Positions 24,795 to 35,158 of a DNA stretch of 64,000 nt are shown piece after piece. The stretch lies in the NCBI RefSeq assembly GCF_933775445.1, contig NC_065877.1, positions 27,032,001 to 27,096,000 on the forward strand. The letters run 5' to 3'. The notes under the pieces are model-generated. The model had not been told where the DNA came from. It ran no database searches and saw only the letters and a program-made list of their open reading frames with translations. The position numbers were made by a program, and so were the translations under genes. Numbering within the stretch: the first letter of the stretch is position 1; each line of letters begins with the position of its first letter. This DNA is from Argentina anserina (Eukaryota; Streptophyta; Magnoliopsida; Rosales; Rosaceae).

Positions 24795-25402
24795 CAGTGG
24801 CGGATCTTGGATGGGCGTTTTATGGGATGTTTGATCTAGAATTGTAATCTATGGAGGATTTGAAATTTGGCCGAATGCAAAAACAATTTTGACAATGTAC
24901 TCAAAATACTATGTGATTCACTTTTGAACTGGTTGTTTTACATTATCTGCATCAAAATACCTCCAAACATATGTAACCGAGGGTTGATGGAAAACAAACG
25001 TAGAAAACCAGAAATCTCAAATGGGAAAATCCCCAATTCAATCATGACATCTAGTGCTCACTAGAGGAGTGGAAGCCGCGAAGTTAATCACTCTAATTTA
25101 AGAATTAGGCTTTAGTTCTTTGGATTAGAGATTTAATTTTATAGAAAAAAAGAAGGGAGAAGAAGACACGAGAGATAAAAAGAAAAAAAATTTGGTGGTC
25201 CGTGTGAGATTATAGATGTTGGTGTGGGAGGAAATTGGGTGTGGGTGTGTGTATGTATAAGTGTTGGTGGAGGGATTGAGTGTGGGAGAGAGTAGGAGAT
25301 GCTAGTCCTAATTAAAAAAAAATTAATACCAATTTTTTTTGTCTTTCTAATTGACTTGGGGATGCTTAAGCATCCCTAAGCTTGTAATAAGATCCGCCCC
25401 TG
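24795..25402. mobile_element. Non-autonomous hAT element
   Basis: The ends CAGTGGCGGATCTT and (reverse complement of the right end) CAGGGGCGGATCTT differ at one base. The 8-bp flanks are identical, GCTGGTCT at 24787-24794 and 25403-25410. The 608-bp interior has no transposase. Its termini belong to the same CAGNGGCGGATCT group as the deleted hAT at 1217-1848. The exact duplication indicates a fairly young insertion. Confidence 0.93.
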
Positions 25403-25410
25403 GCTGGTCT

Positions 25411-26319
25411 ATTAAAATTAATCAAAGGATAGATTGAAATCTAGCCGGCGGAGAGAAACTTTCAAGTTTCAACCTCGTCCCAAATTAAACTAAGAATTCG
25501 ATCTGTGATATCAAAAATTCCGAGACATAATTCAATATGCACAGAATTATTTCTATAATAATACTCTTCTATCATGCAAATACATAGTTACATACCAGAG
25601 TTGACCATCAAGCATGCATGTGCTGAACGATATATGCATCTCTTTATTTCTTATTATATTCTTTGGTTTCGCAATTATTTGTAATGATCAAATGCATGGA
25701 ATTAAAGTCAACTGACTTGGTCTTTTTGTAGTCACTCTCTTCCCCAGTACACATTCTTTGTTACACAAAAAGAAAAAACAAATTGCTCGAGTTCGGATTA
25801 CGTCTCCACATGCATGTGTACGTTTTTTTCGTTACATGCATAACTATCACGCCTTAACTCCTAACGTAAGTACTCTTATTTTCCCATCCACATATCAGAA
25901 TAATTATTATGTGTACCCGTACCCAGCCAATCATATTACACCATGGTATAATTAACATGCACGCGATGAAAATAATAAAAGTTTATTTACATATAAGAAC
26001 TAATCAGAAATAATCACAGTAAAAAATGGACCAATAACATTAATGGGGTACGCCACGTGAGATATATGACGGGTATATATAATAATTTCTCCGCATACCA
26101 AATGAGACCTGAATTATGATTTAAGATTTACATTTTATGTATATATCATCACGGTACATAATGTTAGCTATATAATAATTAGATAATAGTTTAGCTTATG
26201 ATAATTATATAAGAGTTTAGCTTATTAGCTTTGTATTAGCTTTAATCCTCTATTATGTGAGTTACACACGTGTTGAGCTGATAGTGATCAGATTATCTCA
26301 TTCTCTAGCAAAGTATATA
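25411..26319. other. Intergenic, nothing recognised
   Basis: AT-rich sequence. One 65-codon frame (25758-25955) is unassigned. No repeat termini or RNA genes seen. Confidence 0.45.
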
Positions 26320-26327
26320 AGCCCTTA

Positions 26328-26900
26328 TAGGCCTGTAAAATAGGGAGGGCAATGCAGGACCTGAGATATGAAGACCTACATACTATCTGATTCATGGTTT
26401 TTTCCGCCCTAGGTGTAAAATGAAAAAGGTAGGGCCAGCCATATTACAATATGTGAAGCATGATCCCGCTCTTTGGGCGAATACAATTTGGGCTTAAAAA
26501 GTCCGCCCATGGCTCAGCATACATTTAGTCTGTGATTTTTAAATAATAAAATATTTTAATGTTCATTTGAACAAAAATTGATAGAGATAAGAGTTGAACC
26601 AATGAACTCCTCCTTATAAGAATATCACATTTTCTAATTGAACTAACACACAATTAATTCTTAATATTTAACATTTTAAATCTAAAGCAAAAAAAAACCA
26701 TTTATTACTAATATGGGCCGAGAATGGACTGGGCTACGGGTTAACCCTATAATATATCCTATGGTCGGCCCAGGGCTTGAAAAATGTTGCTTATACCCTA
26801 CCAATTCTAAAATGTTGCTTCTACCGAGCCGGCCCGTAACCTAGTTTTTTAGGCTAAATTTGGGTATGCCCATCGACCATGGGCTTAATTTACAGGCCTA
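26328..26900. mobile_element. Non-autonomous hAT (Ac-like) element
   Basis: Both ends read TAGGCCTGTAAA inward, and the interior has the GGGCC/GGCCC-rich blocks (about 26700-26840) common in small Ac-like hAT elements. Flanks AGCCCTTA (26320-26327) and AGCTCTTC (26901-26908) match at 6 of 8 positions, an eroded 8-bp duplication. No coding capacity in 573 bp. Confidence 0.75.
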
Positions 26901-26999
26901 AGCTCTTCTATTTTATTTTCTTCGTTTTGTAACAAAATCATTCATCTTAATTGACTGGGTTGACAAGTTGTTTAGGCTGCTTTTAGGTATATTCCTCAT

Positions 27000-28136
27000 G
27001 AGAAATTCTGCCGTGTGACCACCGCACCACGTGGATGTGCATCCGACCACTCAAAATCTGACACGTTATAATTTTTTCCACGTAAGAATTGATGTAAAGA
27101 CCAATCCGGAAATATCGATTATATCTGATCAAACCTGATCTCCAAATCCATGGCATCTCTCCGACCAAGTGCTCCACCGCTCTCTCTCACACTCTTCTTC
27201 ACCACCCTGCTCTGTCTCACCCACCACCACCGCCGCCAACACATCCCTCAAAACCTACACGTCTCCACAATGTCCACAACAATCTTCACTTGCGGCCCCG
27301 CCTCCACCGCCGATCAAAAAAAGTGGGAAGAATTTGATTCCACAAAGGCGAGCAAAGCATAAAAAGGAAGTCTCTCACTCCTCTCTCTCGGATGTGAACT
27401 CCACCCAGTCAAAATCCCAATTCATATTCTCTCCCTCAGTTCCGACTTCCTCCTCCCCTAAAACAACGCCGCTTTGTTCACCTCAATCGTTTCGTTCTGC
27501 TAATCTAATGCTCTGAGCCTATGGCCATAGCTGACCACAAGTCTTCGTCATTGTCATCTTCTTCGTCTGACGGAAAAGTCTAGGGCTTCTTCAAGTGAAC
27601 GTTTAAACCGTCCGGTAACGTTGCCGCTACTACGATGTCGTCTTCTTCCATGTCGCACGGCCATCCCCATCCCAATGGCGACGGATCGGCTCCTCAAGCC
27701 TTGAGCTCTGTGTCCTCCGTCGCCTAGTCGATGCTTCCTACTCGCTGGAGACTGAAGCTTGATCCCTGCAATAAGCTCTACTTTCCTTGTGAGCCTCATC
27801 TCATTCATTTCCTTTGTGGAATCAAATCCTTCCCACAATGTCCAGCGTGAAGAATGTTGTGGACATTGTGGAGGCGTGTAGGTTTTGAGGGATGTGTTGG
27901 TGGCGGCGGTGGTGGGTGAGACAGAGCAGGGTGGTGAAGAAGAGTGTGAGAGAGAGCGGTGGAGCACTTGGTCAGAGAGATGCCATGGATTTGGAGATAA
28001 GGTTTGATCAGATATAATTGATCTTTCCGGCTTGGTCTTTACATCAATTCTTACATGGAAAAATTGCAACATGTCGGATTTTGAGTGGTTGGACGCACCA
28101 GCCACGTGGTGCGGTGGTCGCACGGCAAAATTTCTC
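27000..28136. mobile_element. Mutator-like element with ~280-bp TIRs (Pack-MULE-like)
   Basis: The termini are long inverted repeats, about 27000-27275 and 27853-28136. They begin GAGAAATT(C/T)TGCCGTG, and several stretches are identical. The 9-bp flanks are identical, ATTCCTCAT at 26991-26999 and 28137-28145, diagnostic of Mutator-like transposition. No MuDR-like transposase is present. The interior (27276-27852) is GC-richer than any nearby intergenic DNA, with Ser/Pro-rich coding-like stretches, as in gene-capturing Pack-MULEs. The TIRs themselves are CT-rich and contain an open frame (TLFFTTLLCLTHHHRR on the plus strand, from about 27190), mirrored on the minus strand at the other end. 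Confidence 0.93.
27276..27852 (+). pseudogene. GC-rich, possibly captured sequence inside the Mutator-like element
   Basis: The plus strand reads MAIADHKSSSLSSSSSDGKV from about 27522 and MSSSSMSHGHPHPNGDG from about 27631, each soon closed by a stop. A 194-codon minus-strand frame (27554-28138) covers part of the interior and the right TIR. The Ser-rich openings resemble first exons of plant nuclear genes, but I cannot name a parent. The stops argue that no normal protein is made in its present form. Capture is inferred from composition and position. Confidence 0.45.
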
Positions 28137-28145
28137 ATTCCTCAT

Positions 28146-31100
28146 TCCATTCTTTGGAAAAGGTGGTGGGATATTTTGGTTTCTTTTTTTTAAGCAATCA
28201 GTTACTTACATTTCTTAGAAGACATGGTTGCAACCTTTATTTTTCTTCTATGTCTTATTGAGTACTGAAATAATGTGTTATAAACTGTATTTGAAAAGGT
28301 GGGTGATTTTTAGCCCTTTGAGTCTAGATTTCGAGATTTGGAGAATAGATAACTCTTACTGTCGACCTTTTAAGGTATGTTATGTTTTATACTTCCTACT
28401 TAATAAAATCTTACATGACCTTTATCTAAAAAAAAATCATCTTAATTCAATACATTTCTTATTTTTCTCTCAAGCACTCTCAAGCTTTCACATAACATAT
28501 AGTACAACCTTAATTACTAACGTATTGATATACATGTATGGAAAATATTTTGTGTCCACAATATAACATCAAATCTGGCACCATAATCTTTCCACATCAC
28601 TGTCACGTCTGATATCACAAAATGTCATTTTAATTAAAAAGACAATTATATCTTTGTAAATAATTTAATTTTTTTATCCTTTATTTATTAAAGATGATTT
28701 CATCAATAATTAAGGAATAATTAATTTCCAAAACAAAAAAATGTTACCAAAAAGTTTTCATCTAATTGAAGTAGTCTATTATCTTTGAATTTGCATATCC
28801 TCTTAATTAAGAATCTTACAAAAAAAACCTCATTTTTCTGTCACTAAATATGTCGAGAAATTTTTCAAATTTAATTCATGACTTTTTAAATTTCTAAATT
28901 TTATTGACATTTACGAATTATATTAATGGCTATAATTAATTACTACAATTACTATATTCTCTATCGAATTGTTAATTTGTTTATAAAAAACAATCTCTAA
29001 CAAAATTATTTAGGACACACGTCTATATTTTAATCGGATGAATTTTATTTTGGAAATATTTTTTGCACACACACAGATATATATATATATATATATATAT
29101 ATAGTAAAGTATATTTTCGTAAATATTAAAATTTTAATTATATTTTAGAGTATTATCGTGATGAAAAAAAAGAACCACAAAAAATATAATTTTTATAGTG
29201 ATCTAAAGCCGTTAGATTAATAAGGATATAATTATCTTATCATTTAAAAATGACATTTAATAATTATTTTAATTACTAATATGACAAAGTGATCGTGCAT
29301 GACACATAAAATTATGGCTCCGAATCAGACGTCATATTGTGGCGCCCTAATAATGCTCATACATGTATATAGCTAACTATGTAATATACCCATGCTACAC
29401 TATTTGCACGGCATCCATGAGAAATGAATGCGCTAATATGCATGGGATCCGTGTTATGAATACGATTTAGACATGAGCACATGATATAGGTGTGATTACG
29501 ACATATAAGTTGTAATTTTCTATATCTATGGTCTTAACTAAGAAAACTTGGCATAATATCTACCATTAAAGAATCGGCAAAGGCCGGTGTTCGTGTTTCC
29601 CATATACCAACTGACTCCGGCCTAATTACCCTTCCCCAGATAGTCAAAGATCGACCTCGACTATTCCAGTATTCTCTCTCAAGTTCCACAACCCGGCGAA
29701 AGCACCATCCACGAATGATCGAATCAGGTCATTAATCCAAGTCACAAGTGTAAACCCTTGACACAAAAACTGCGCAAGTCATCTTCCGAGTTAACATGAT
29801 CCCACCGGCCTAGATAGATTATCCTGAATCGATGGCAGTTGAATGTACTCGCCGGCAGCTACTGTAGTCTGCATCACAAAATGTGAGAGCGAGACTGCTC
29901 ATTGTTTTTCTGGAATACGTACAACTGTTATATGGATATCAACAATCAAGAAATCATGTATGCCTGTGACCCTGTGAGTGTTTGGTACAGCACTACAACC
30001 TCAGCCCACGGGTTTCTTCCGTGGAAAACGTTATAAATGAATTCAAGGGCGCCACAATAAGAGTATATACAAAAAAACACCTGGTAGGTGGTGGTGCCCA
30101 ATGTTAACAAGCACCATTTGGCGTCTCATCAGGCTCTTATAATCTTTAAGAGGAAGGAAGTTATTGATGTAATTTCACATGTTTAACACTGCGGATAAAC
30201 TTATATGATGAGATTGTGGAGAGATGGCCGAGGGGCTCGATCTGAATATATATAGATGATTGCAAAGTTTATCTTACATATATTTAGCTCGTAAATGTTC
30301 AGCACATGTCCTGTAAAGCAGATCATGTAGCATATATGTTTGCTCGCTTTGTTACTAATTTTTCGCACTTTAAAGCGTTTAATTAGATAAGATTCATGCT
30401 ATCATTCAATATGCCCTCGATGTGGATTACTGAACACATGCCTTATCTATAGCACAAATTCAGGTTTTATGTCCCCCGTTGCAATATAAACTCACTAAAC
30501 TAAATGAGCGTAGGTTTGAGCGTCCCAGGGTTCTAAACCCTTTCAAAACAATACAATGAGAGAGAGAGAGCACCAAAGCCCAATTCTGTTGGGTAGGACC
30601 GTAGGACCCTATATATATACGGGTCATATTTACATGCAAGATCCGGCTCTCTTATTGGACCGGAGTCTAAAGCCCTCGGGTTGTTCTCCGAAAATATAGG
30701 GTTTAAGCTGACGTGTCTGTTACTATGTATCATTACTTCAGGTCTTCGGCTAACCCGACTAGCTTTCTTGGAGCCTCTTTACTTGCCCTCCGAGACCAGA
30801 TTGCTACCTGAAAACTCAGAGCACTATAACTATCATATGTGCCGGAGCCTGGAGGTGATAAAACGTGCCAGTGAATATTGTACGTACGGGAACTATCATC
30901 AGCTTTCATTAATCAGTCATGAGAATTTTAACAACCGAGATTAGGTGAATAACAAATCATTAACTAATCTGTTGAATCTCAATTCACTCATGCATTCTGT
31001 AATCTGTATTCTGTAATTATTTTTAATCAGCAATCACTATTAAGAAGTAGGTAATATACATTCAACGAGGACGAATATAAATTAACGTTTAATAAGTCAA

Positions 31101-31417
31101 TAACTATCATCCATTCATATAAGCTATATACAATTTCATAATTTACACAAGTATTCTTTAGTTTGAAGTCACAATATATATTTCCATAAAATCTAATTCA
31201 ATCTTGACATGTCATGCTGGTCGAACTTTGAACTTGTTTCATTATTTATCTCTTTAATTAGTTAATGTTTGTGCGTGACTGGGTGTGATGAAGTAATATT
31301 TGTTATGCTAATTTCGTCATGTAATCTTTGTTATCTTGTAATATAGATCTTAGGGCCGGGAGGCATCTCAAACAAATAGTACTATGCATTGCTGATGCAT
31401 CCATGATATAAAAAAAA
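28146..31417. other. Gene-free AT-rich interval
   Basis: There are no conserved frames. A (TA)n microsatellite lies at 29077-29103. A stretch at 30530-30950 has moderate GC and short frames without recognisable domains. I see no element termini with target duplications here, although an interval this long probably hides older repeats. Confidence 0.45.
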
Positions 31418-31723
31418 TACTAGTCACTCTTTAAACTATCACAAACTTGACAATTTATTTCTTCAAGTTTCAATTTCAACTAAATACTCCTTATACTTTT
31501 CAAATTCGAGCAATCTGGTCATTCTGTCATCTTTCCATCCAATTTGAGTGTTAAGTTTTTTTTGGGTAAATAGAAATGAGATAGACTTAACACCCAAATT
31601 TGATGGGAAAATGACGGAATGACCAGATTGCTCGAATTTGAAAAGTATAAAGAGTGATCAGTCGAAATTGAAACTTGAAGGAGTAAACTGTCGAGTTTGT
31701 AAAACTGTGAAGAGTGACCAGTA
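31418..31723. repeat. Foldback MITE, ~138-bp arms
   Basis: The left arm 31418-31555 (TACTAGTCACTCTTTAAAC...) pairs with 31586-31723 (ending GAAGAGTGACCAGTA) around a 30-nt loop. Pairing is about 80-85% by eye and best over ATACTTTTCAAATTCGAGCA and TCTGGTCATTC. A transcript would form a long hairpin, a possible small-RNA source. No target duplication can be set with confidence. Confidence 0.8.
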
Positions 31724-33462
31724 TCTTATCCTAAAAAAAATTAAGCCCACTTTGTTAATCTTATACTTAGTTAATTGTCCTAATCCACTTCGTTTGACCT
31801 GTAGTTCATTGTCCTAATCACTAGCTATATACAATGAAGGATTAATTCCCTTGCTTCTGTTGTTTTGCTTAATCACTGTGAGGCTATACATATACCTTTA
31901 AAACCCTTTTGCAGGCATTTTAGTTCTATCTTATCAAGGCATTACGCAGCTAACATTAATCTGGCTATGATGCTGTAGAAAAAAAACAATCAATAGCTTC
32001 AAATGTGAGCTAGGTAGGTACGCAAGTTTGTATCATCATCTGTATATAGTGTCGTATCACCTCATTTAGGCCGGTTGGGCTCCATTTGATTAAGCTCAAT
32101 GATGCTCTCATAGTTTATCTCAAAGTTTCGTGCTTTACTAAGAGATTCATGGTATCCGGAAATTACGATGCATGCCTCACCGCAAATGCAACTCCCTGCC
32201 TTCATTCAACCAGACCTCCTGTGTAGACTATGGGTTTGTGTTTGCCCTTTTCTCGCTCTGGAGAAAAATGAGAAAGAGTCGACGGAGCTGCAATCGGACG
32301 TGGTGCATATTTTGGTGTTAGGGTGAAAATGTGAATTATTATGTGTATGGAATCCACTTGATAATATTTAAGAGGTATGACTACTATATATCAGAGTATA
32401 CAAGATTTGAAGAACCAGAGTGACATCTTCAAAGATATCACATTATAAAATAGGGTTAATTTTCTTAATCAACTAAACCTATCTTCATAATTGGCAGTAT
32501 CATATCCTATTCCAGAAACAGACAACAATAAGCTTAAACAATACTACGTAGCTAGCTAGCACAATATATTGGGGATCGAATATCAGAATTATTGAAGAAG
32601 TGACTGGATTCCATCATGCTATGTAATCCCTACAAATCAATTTAGCTATATTTTTGTTTTATTTCCCAGACATGCCAAGGCAGCTAGCTTTAACATCCCA
32701 GCTGATATTCTGCCACAATTAAAAACATCATAGCTGACATCTCTGATGTACCCATCTCTTGCTTGTATTGTGCGATATAGACATATAGTACATAGTTTCT
32801 TTGTACCTCTTCTTTTTAAAAAATGATTAGTTTTGATTCCAAAACTAGGTAAAGAAGTGCTCCCAATTGGTACCTCATGCATTTACCTACCAGGCTACCA
32901 GTTACTACGTACATTACTAATTGATTCGAAGGTAAACTAAAACAAAGTTGATGTCCTGATATTTGACCACATAGGCACATACGTAAATTAAATTACTTGA
33001 GGTACTTAATAAAAATAAATCCAAATGCGGTGTCGTGCAACTCCTACTTAGCTTGTAATTAGTGCCAACTGCATGTACCCTAATTTCTGCTGACCTTTCA
33101 TCAGCCAGAGTTAATCCATATCTATGTGTAGAGTACCAAACTTTGCCAGAAGATTCCCACTTTATCCCAAGAACATTACCTACAAAGCATAAGCTTATAG
33201 ATTTATGGCTTTCGTAGTTTCGTTTAAGATATCTGAAGCTCAGAACACCTTAAACTATTTATATATATATGCATTGCTGGGAAAGAAGATTGTACATAAT
33301 TTACTTCATTCATTGGAGCTAGCTCTTAGAGCTAGAATACAGATTATTTCAATTATAGATAAAATAATTCTCTTGACGTACAAATGAAACAAGAAAAGGA
33401 AATCCGCATTTCTTATTTCTGAAAATGATGATTTAGCTTGATCCTCATGATGAAAGATGGCT
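31724..33462. other. Intergenic, nothing recognised
   Basis: AT-rich sequence downstream of the small-protein gene. Short frames only, no repeat termini. It may include that gene's 3' UTR near 33300-33462. Confidence 0.45.
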
Positions 33463-33852
33463 CTAAAAGTAAATGGTTCTGGGCCGATCCGATCCGGGAA
33501 TAGAGGGGTAGCTCGAAAGAGAAACTCCCATCGGAATTGCGAACGTAGTCTCCATGAAGATCCTCTGCTGGAACGTTTCAAAGGTCGCACCGGCATCCAT
33601 GAGGTCCTTCATGATTTTATTGTAAGACTCTTTGAGCTTCTTCAACATGTTTAAGTACTTGAGCTTCAGCCACCTGAGTCTGATTTTTCTGAACATCCTA
33701 ACTAGCATGACGGCTCGCGGCGGCTTCTTGCCTCCGAGACGAGCCATTGGGAGCTTCCGGCGACGGAGAGAGACCCGGTAACGTGAAACCCGGCGATCTG
33801 GGTTTGTTAGCGGACGGGTTTGCCGATCGAGCTCATCACGATTTTGAGCCAT
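33463..33852 (-). CDS. Small basic plant protein, Avr9/Cf-9 rapidly elicited-like
   Basis: A single-exon frame of 129 codons, strongly basic. The N-terminal ~50 residues are Arg-rich (RYRVSLRRRKLPMARLGGKK). They are followed by a conserved-looking helical segment containing LRWLKLKYLNMLKKLKESYN, then DAGATFETFQQR and METTFAIPMGVSLSSYPS near the C terminus. That order matches, from memory, a family of small plant proteins annotated as hypothetical or Avr9/Cf-9 rapidly elicited. Biochemical function is not known to me. There is no signal peptide or membrane segment. The start is the first ATG of the frame. The nearest neighbour, the tRNA-Ser 900 bp upstream, is unrelated. Confidence 0.72.
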   Translation of the reverse strand: MAQNRDELDRQTRPLTNPDRRVSRYRVSLRRRKLPMARLGGKKPPRAVMLVRMFRKIRLRWLKLKYLNMLKKLKESYNKIMKDLMDAGATFETFQQRIFMETTFAIPMGVSLSSYPSIPGSDRPRTIYF

Positions 33853-34765
33853 GCTTGTGAAGGGGTGATGCGGAAGAGAGTAGGGGGATATGTTTTAGAA
33901 GGGAGAAAGTTGATTTAAATGGGAGCAAAAAGCATCAATCTCTTGGTGGGGTATGCGGTTCTTGGGTTTCTCAGCCGCTGGATCTGATGACCGCAGGCAG
34001 TTTGAAGTTAATGCAAACAGAAAAGGACACCTTCCGCATCTACAACATGCAAACTTACCAAACTATCATGTGACATATTTTGCACTATACCCATAAACTG
34101 ATATACTCTTCGATGATACTTCAAACGTGGAGTTCTTTTTTCTCTTATGGATAACTCCATTAGGCAATTCACCTTATCAGCCGAATCCTATAACGACCAA
34201 CGATTGTTAAGTTAGGCAGGAGCTAGCTCTACTAAAAATTACGAGAACAAACTATTATTCTATTACAAATTACAAACGAAAACGAAAATGAAAATCCGAA
34301 AATTACATCAAAAAGTAAAATACGAAATTATAATCTTTTGAAGATAAAACTTCTAAGCTCATACCACAATATACCAAAACATCTGAATTATTAAGTTTGA
34401 CGCTTCAATAACGCAGTAAATAATGTCAATATATTATCGGCACATGCAAAAAATGTTACTCCCTCAATATCACATTAGAGATTAGCCCAAATACCTAATC
34501 CACTCCCCTCTCGTCCCATAGAACAATTAGAACTTGATTTGCAAAAGTAATTAGAGGAGCCAGTACGTGCCACCGGGTGGCTGGCCAAATCAAAATGTCA
34601 TGGACTGTACAGCTACTTATTAACATTATTAGTATGTATGTATCAATTGAAAAACTATTTTCATAAACTTCGTTTAGACAAAAAAATATTCATAAATGTT
34701 AGAATTTTTCATGCTTCTTTTTAATGAGATTAGGGGAAAACAAAATGTACAAACTAAAAAGTATC
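33853..34765. other. Intergenic between the small-protein gene and tRNA-Ser
   Basis: The first ~150 bp are presumably the 5' UTR and promoter of the minus-strand gene. The rest is AT-rich with nothing recognisable. Confidence 0.45.
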
Positions 34766-34846
34766 GACGCCTGAGAGATTCGAACTCTCGCGGGGAAACC
34801 CCATGTACTTAGCAGGCACACGCCTTAACCACTCGGCCAAAGCGTC
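34766..34846 (-). tRNA. tRNA-Ser (anticodon GCU)
   Basis: The minus strand folds as a class II tRNA. The acceptor stem GACGCTT pairs with AGGCGTC. The anticodon loop CTGCTAA gives GCT, reading AGC/AGU serine codons. There is a long variable arm (GGGGTTTCCCC), and the T-loop TTCGAAT is closed by GAGAG/CTCTC. Internal A and B box sequences are present, and a TTTTT run lies 5 nt past the 3' end as a Pol III terminator. CCA is not encoded, as usual for nuclear genes. The 81-nt sequence is identical to the copy at 50243-50323. Confidence 0.96.
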
Positions 34847-35012
34847 AATTTTAACGAGTGTTCCTTTATTGTAATATATATACCTACGATAGAGTAGCTT
34901 AGTTCTCACGCTAATTAGCTTAGCTATTACGCACGCGTTCCAGTTAGCTTCGTCTTTACAAGTATTAGGTCTTCAACTTTCCCCAATCCAATTCGGATTT
35001 AATCCCTCACCG

Positions 35013-35020
35013 TCTATAAG
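35013..35020 (+). promoter_or_regulatory. TATA-like box upstream of the CSTF77-like gene
   Basis: TCTATAAG lies about 140 bp before the start codon and would predict a start site near 35045 and a CT-rich 5' UTR of about 115 nt. It is the best TATA candidate in the upstream 300 bp. For a retrocopy this would be a recruited or chance promoter. Confidence 0.4.
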
Positions 35021-35158
35021 TACCTCACCACTCTCATCAACTCCCATCACCTTTATTCACAGTCACTCAAATTTCAAGAAAACCTCTCTCTTCCCCAATT
35101 CTCTCGAAGTAGGGTTTCTCTGCTCATACCCATTCCCCCAAATCCAATTAGGGTTTCT

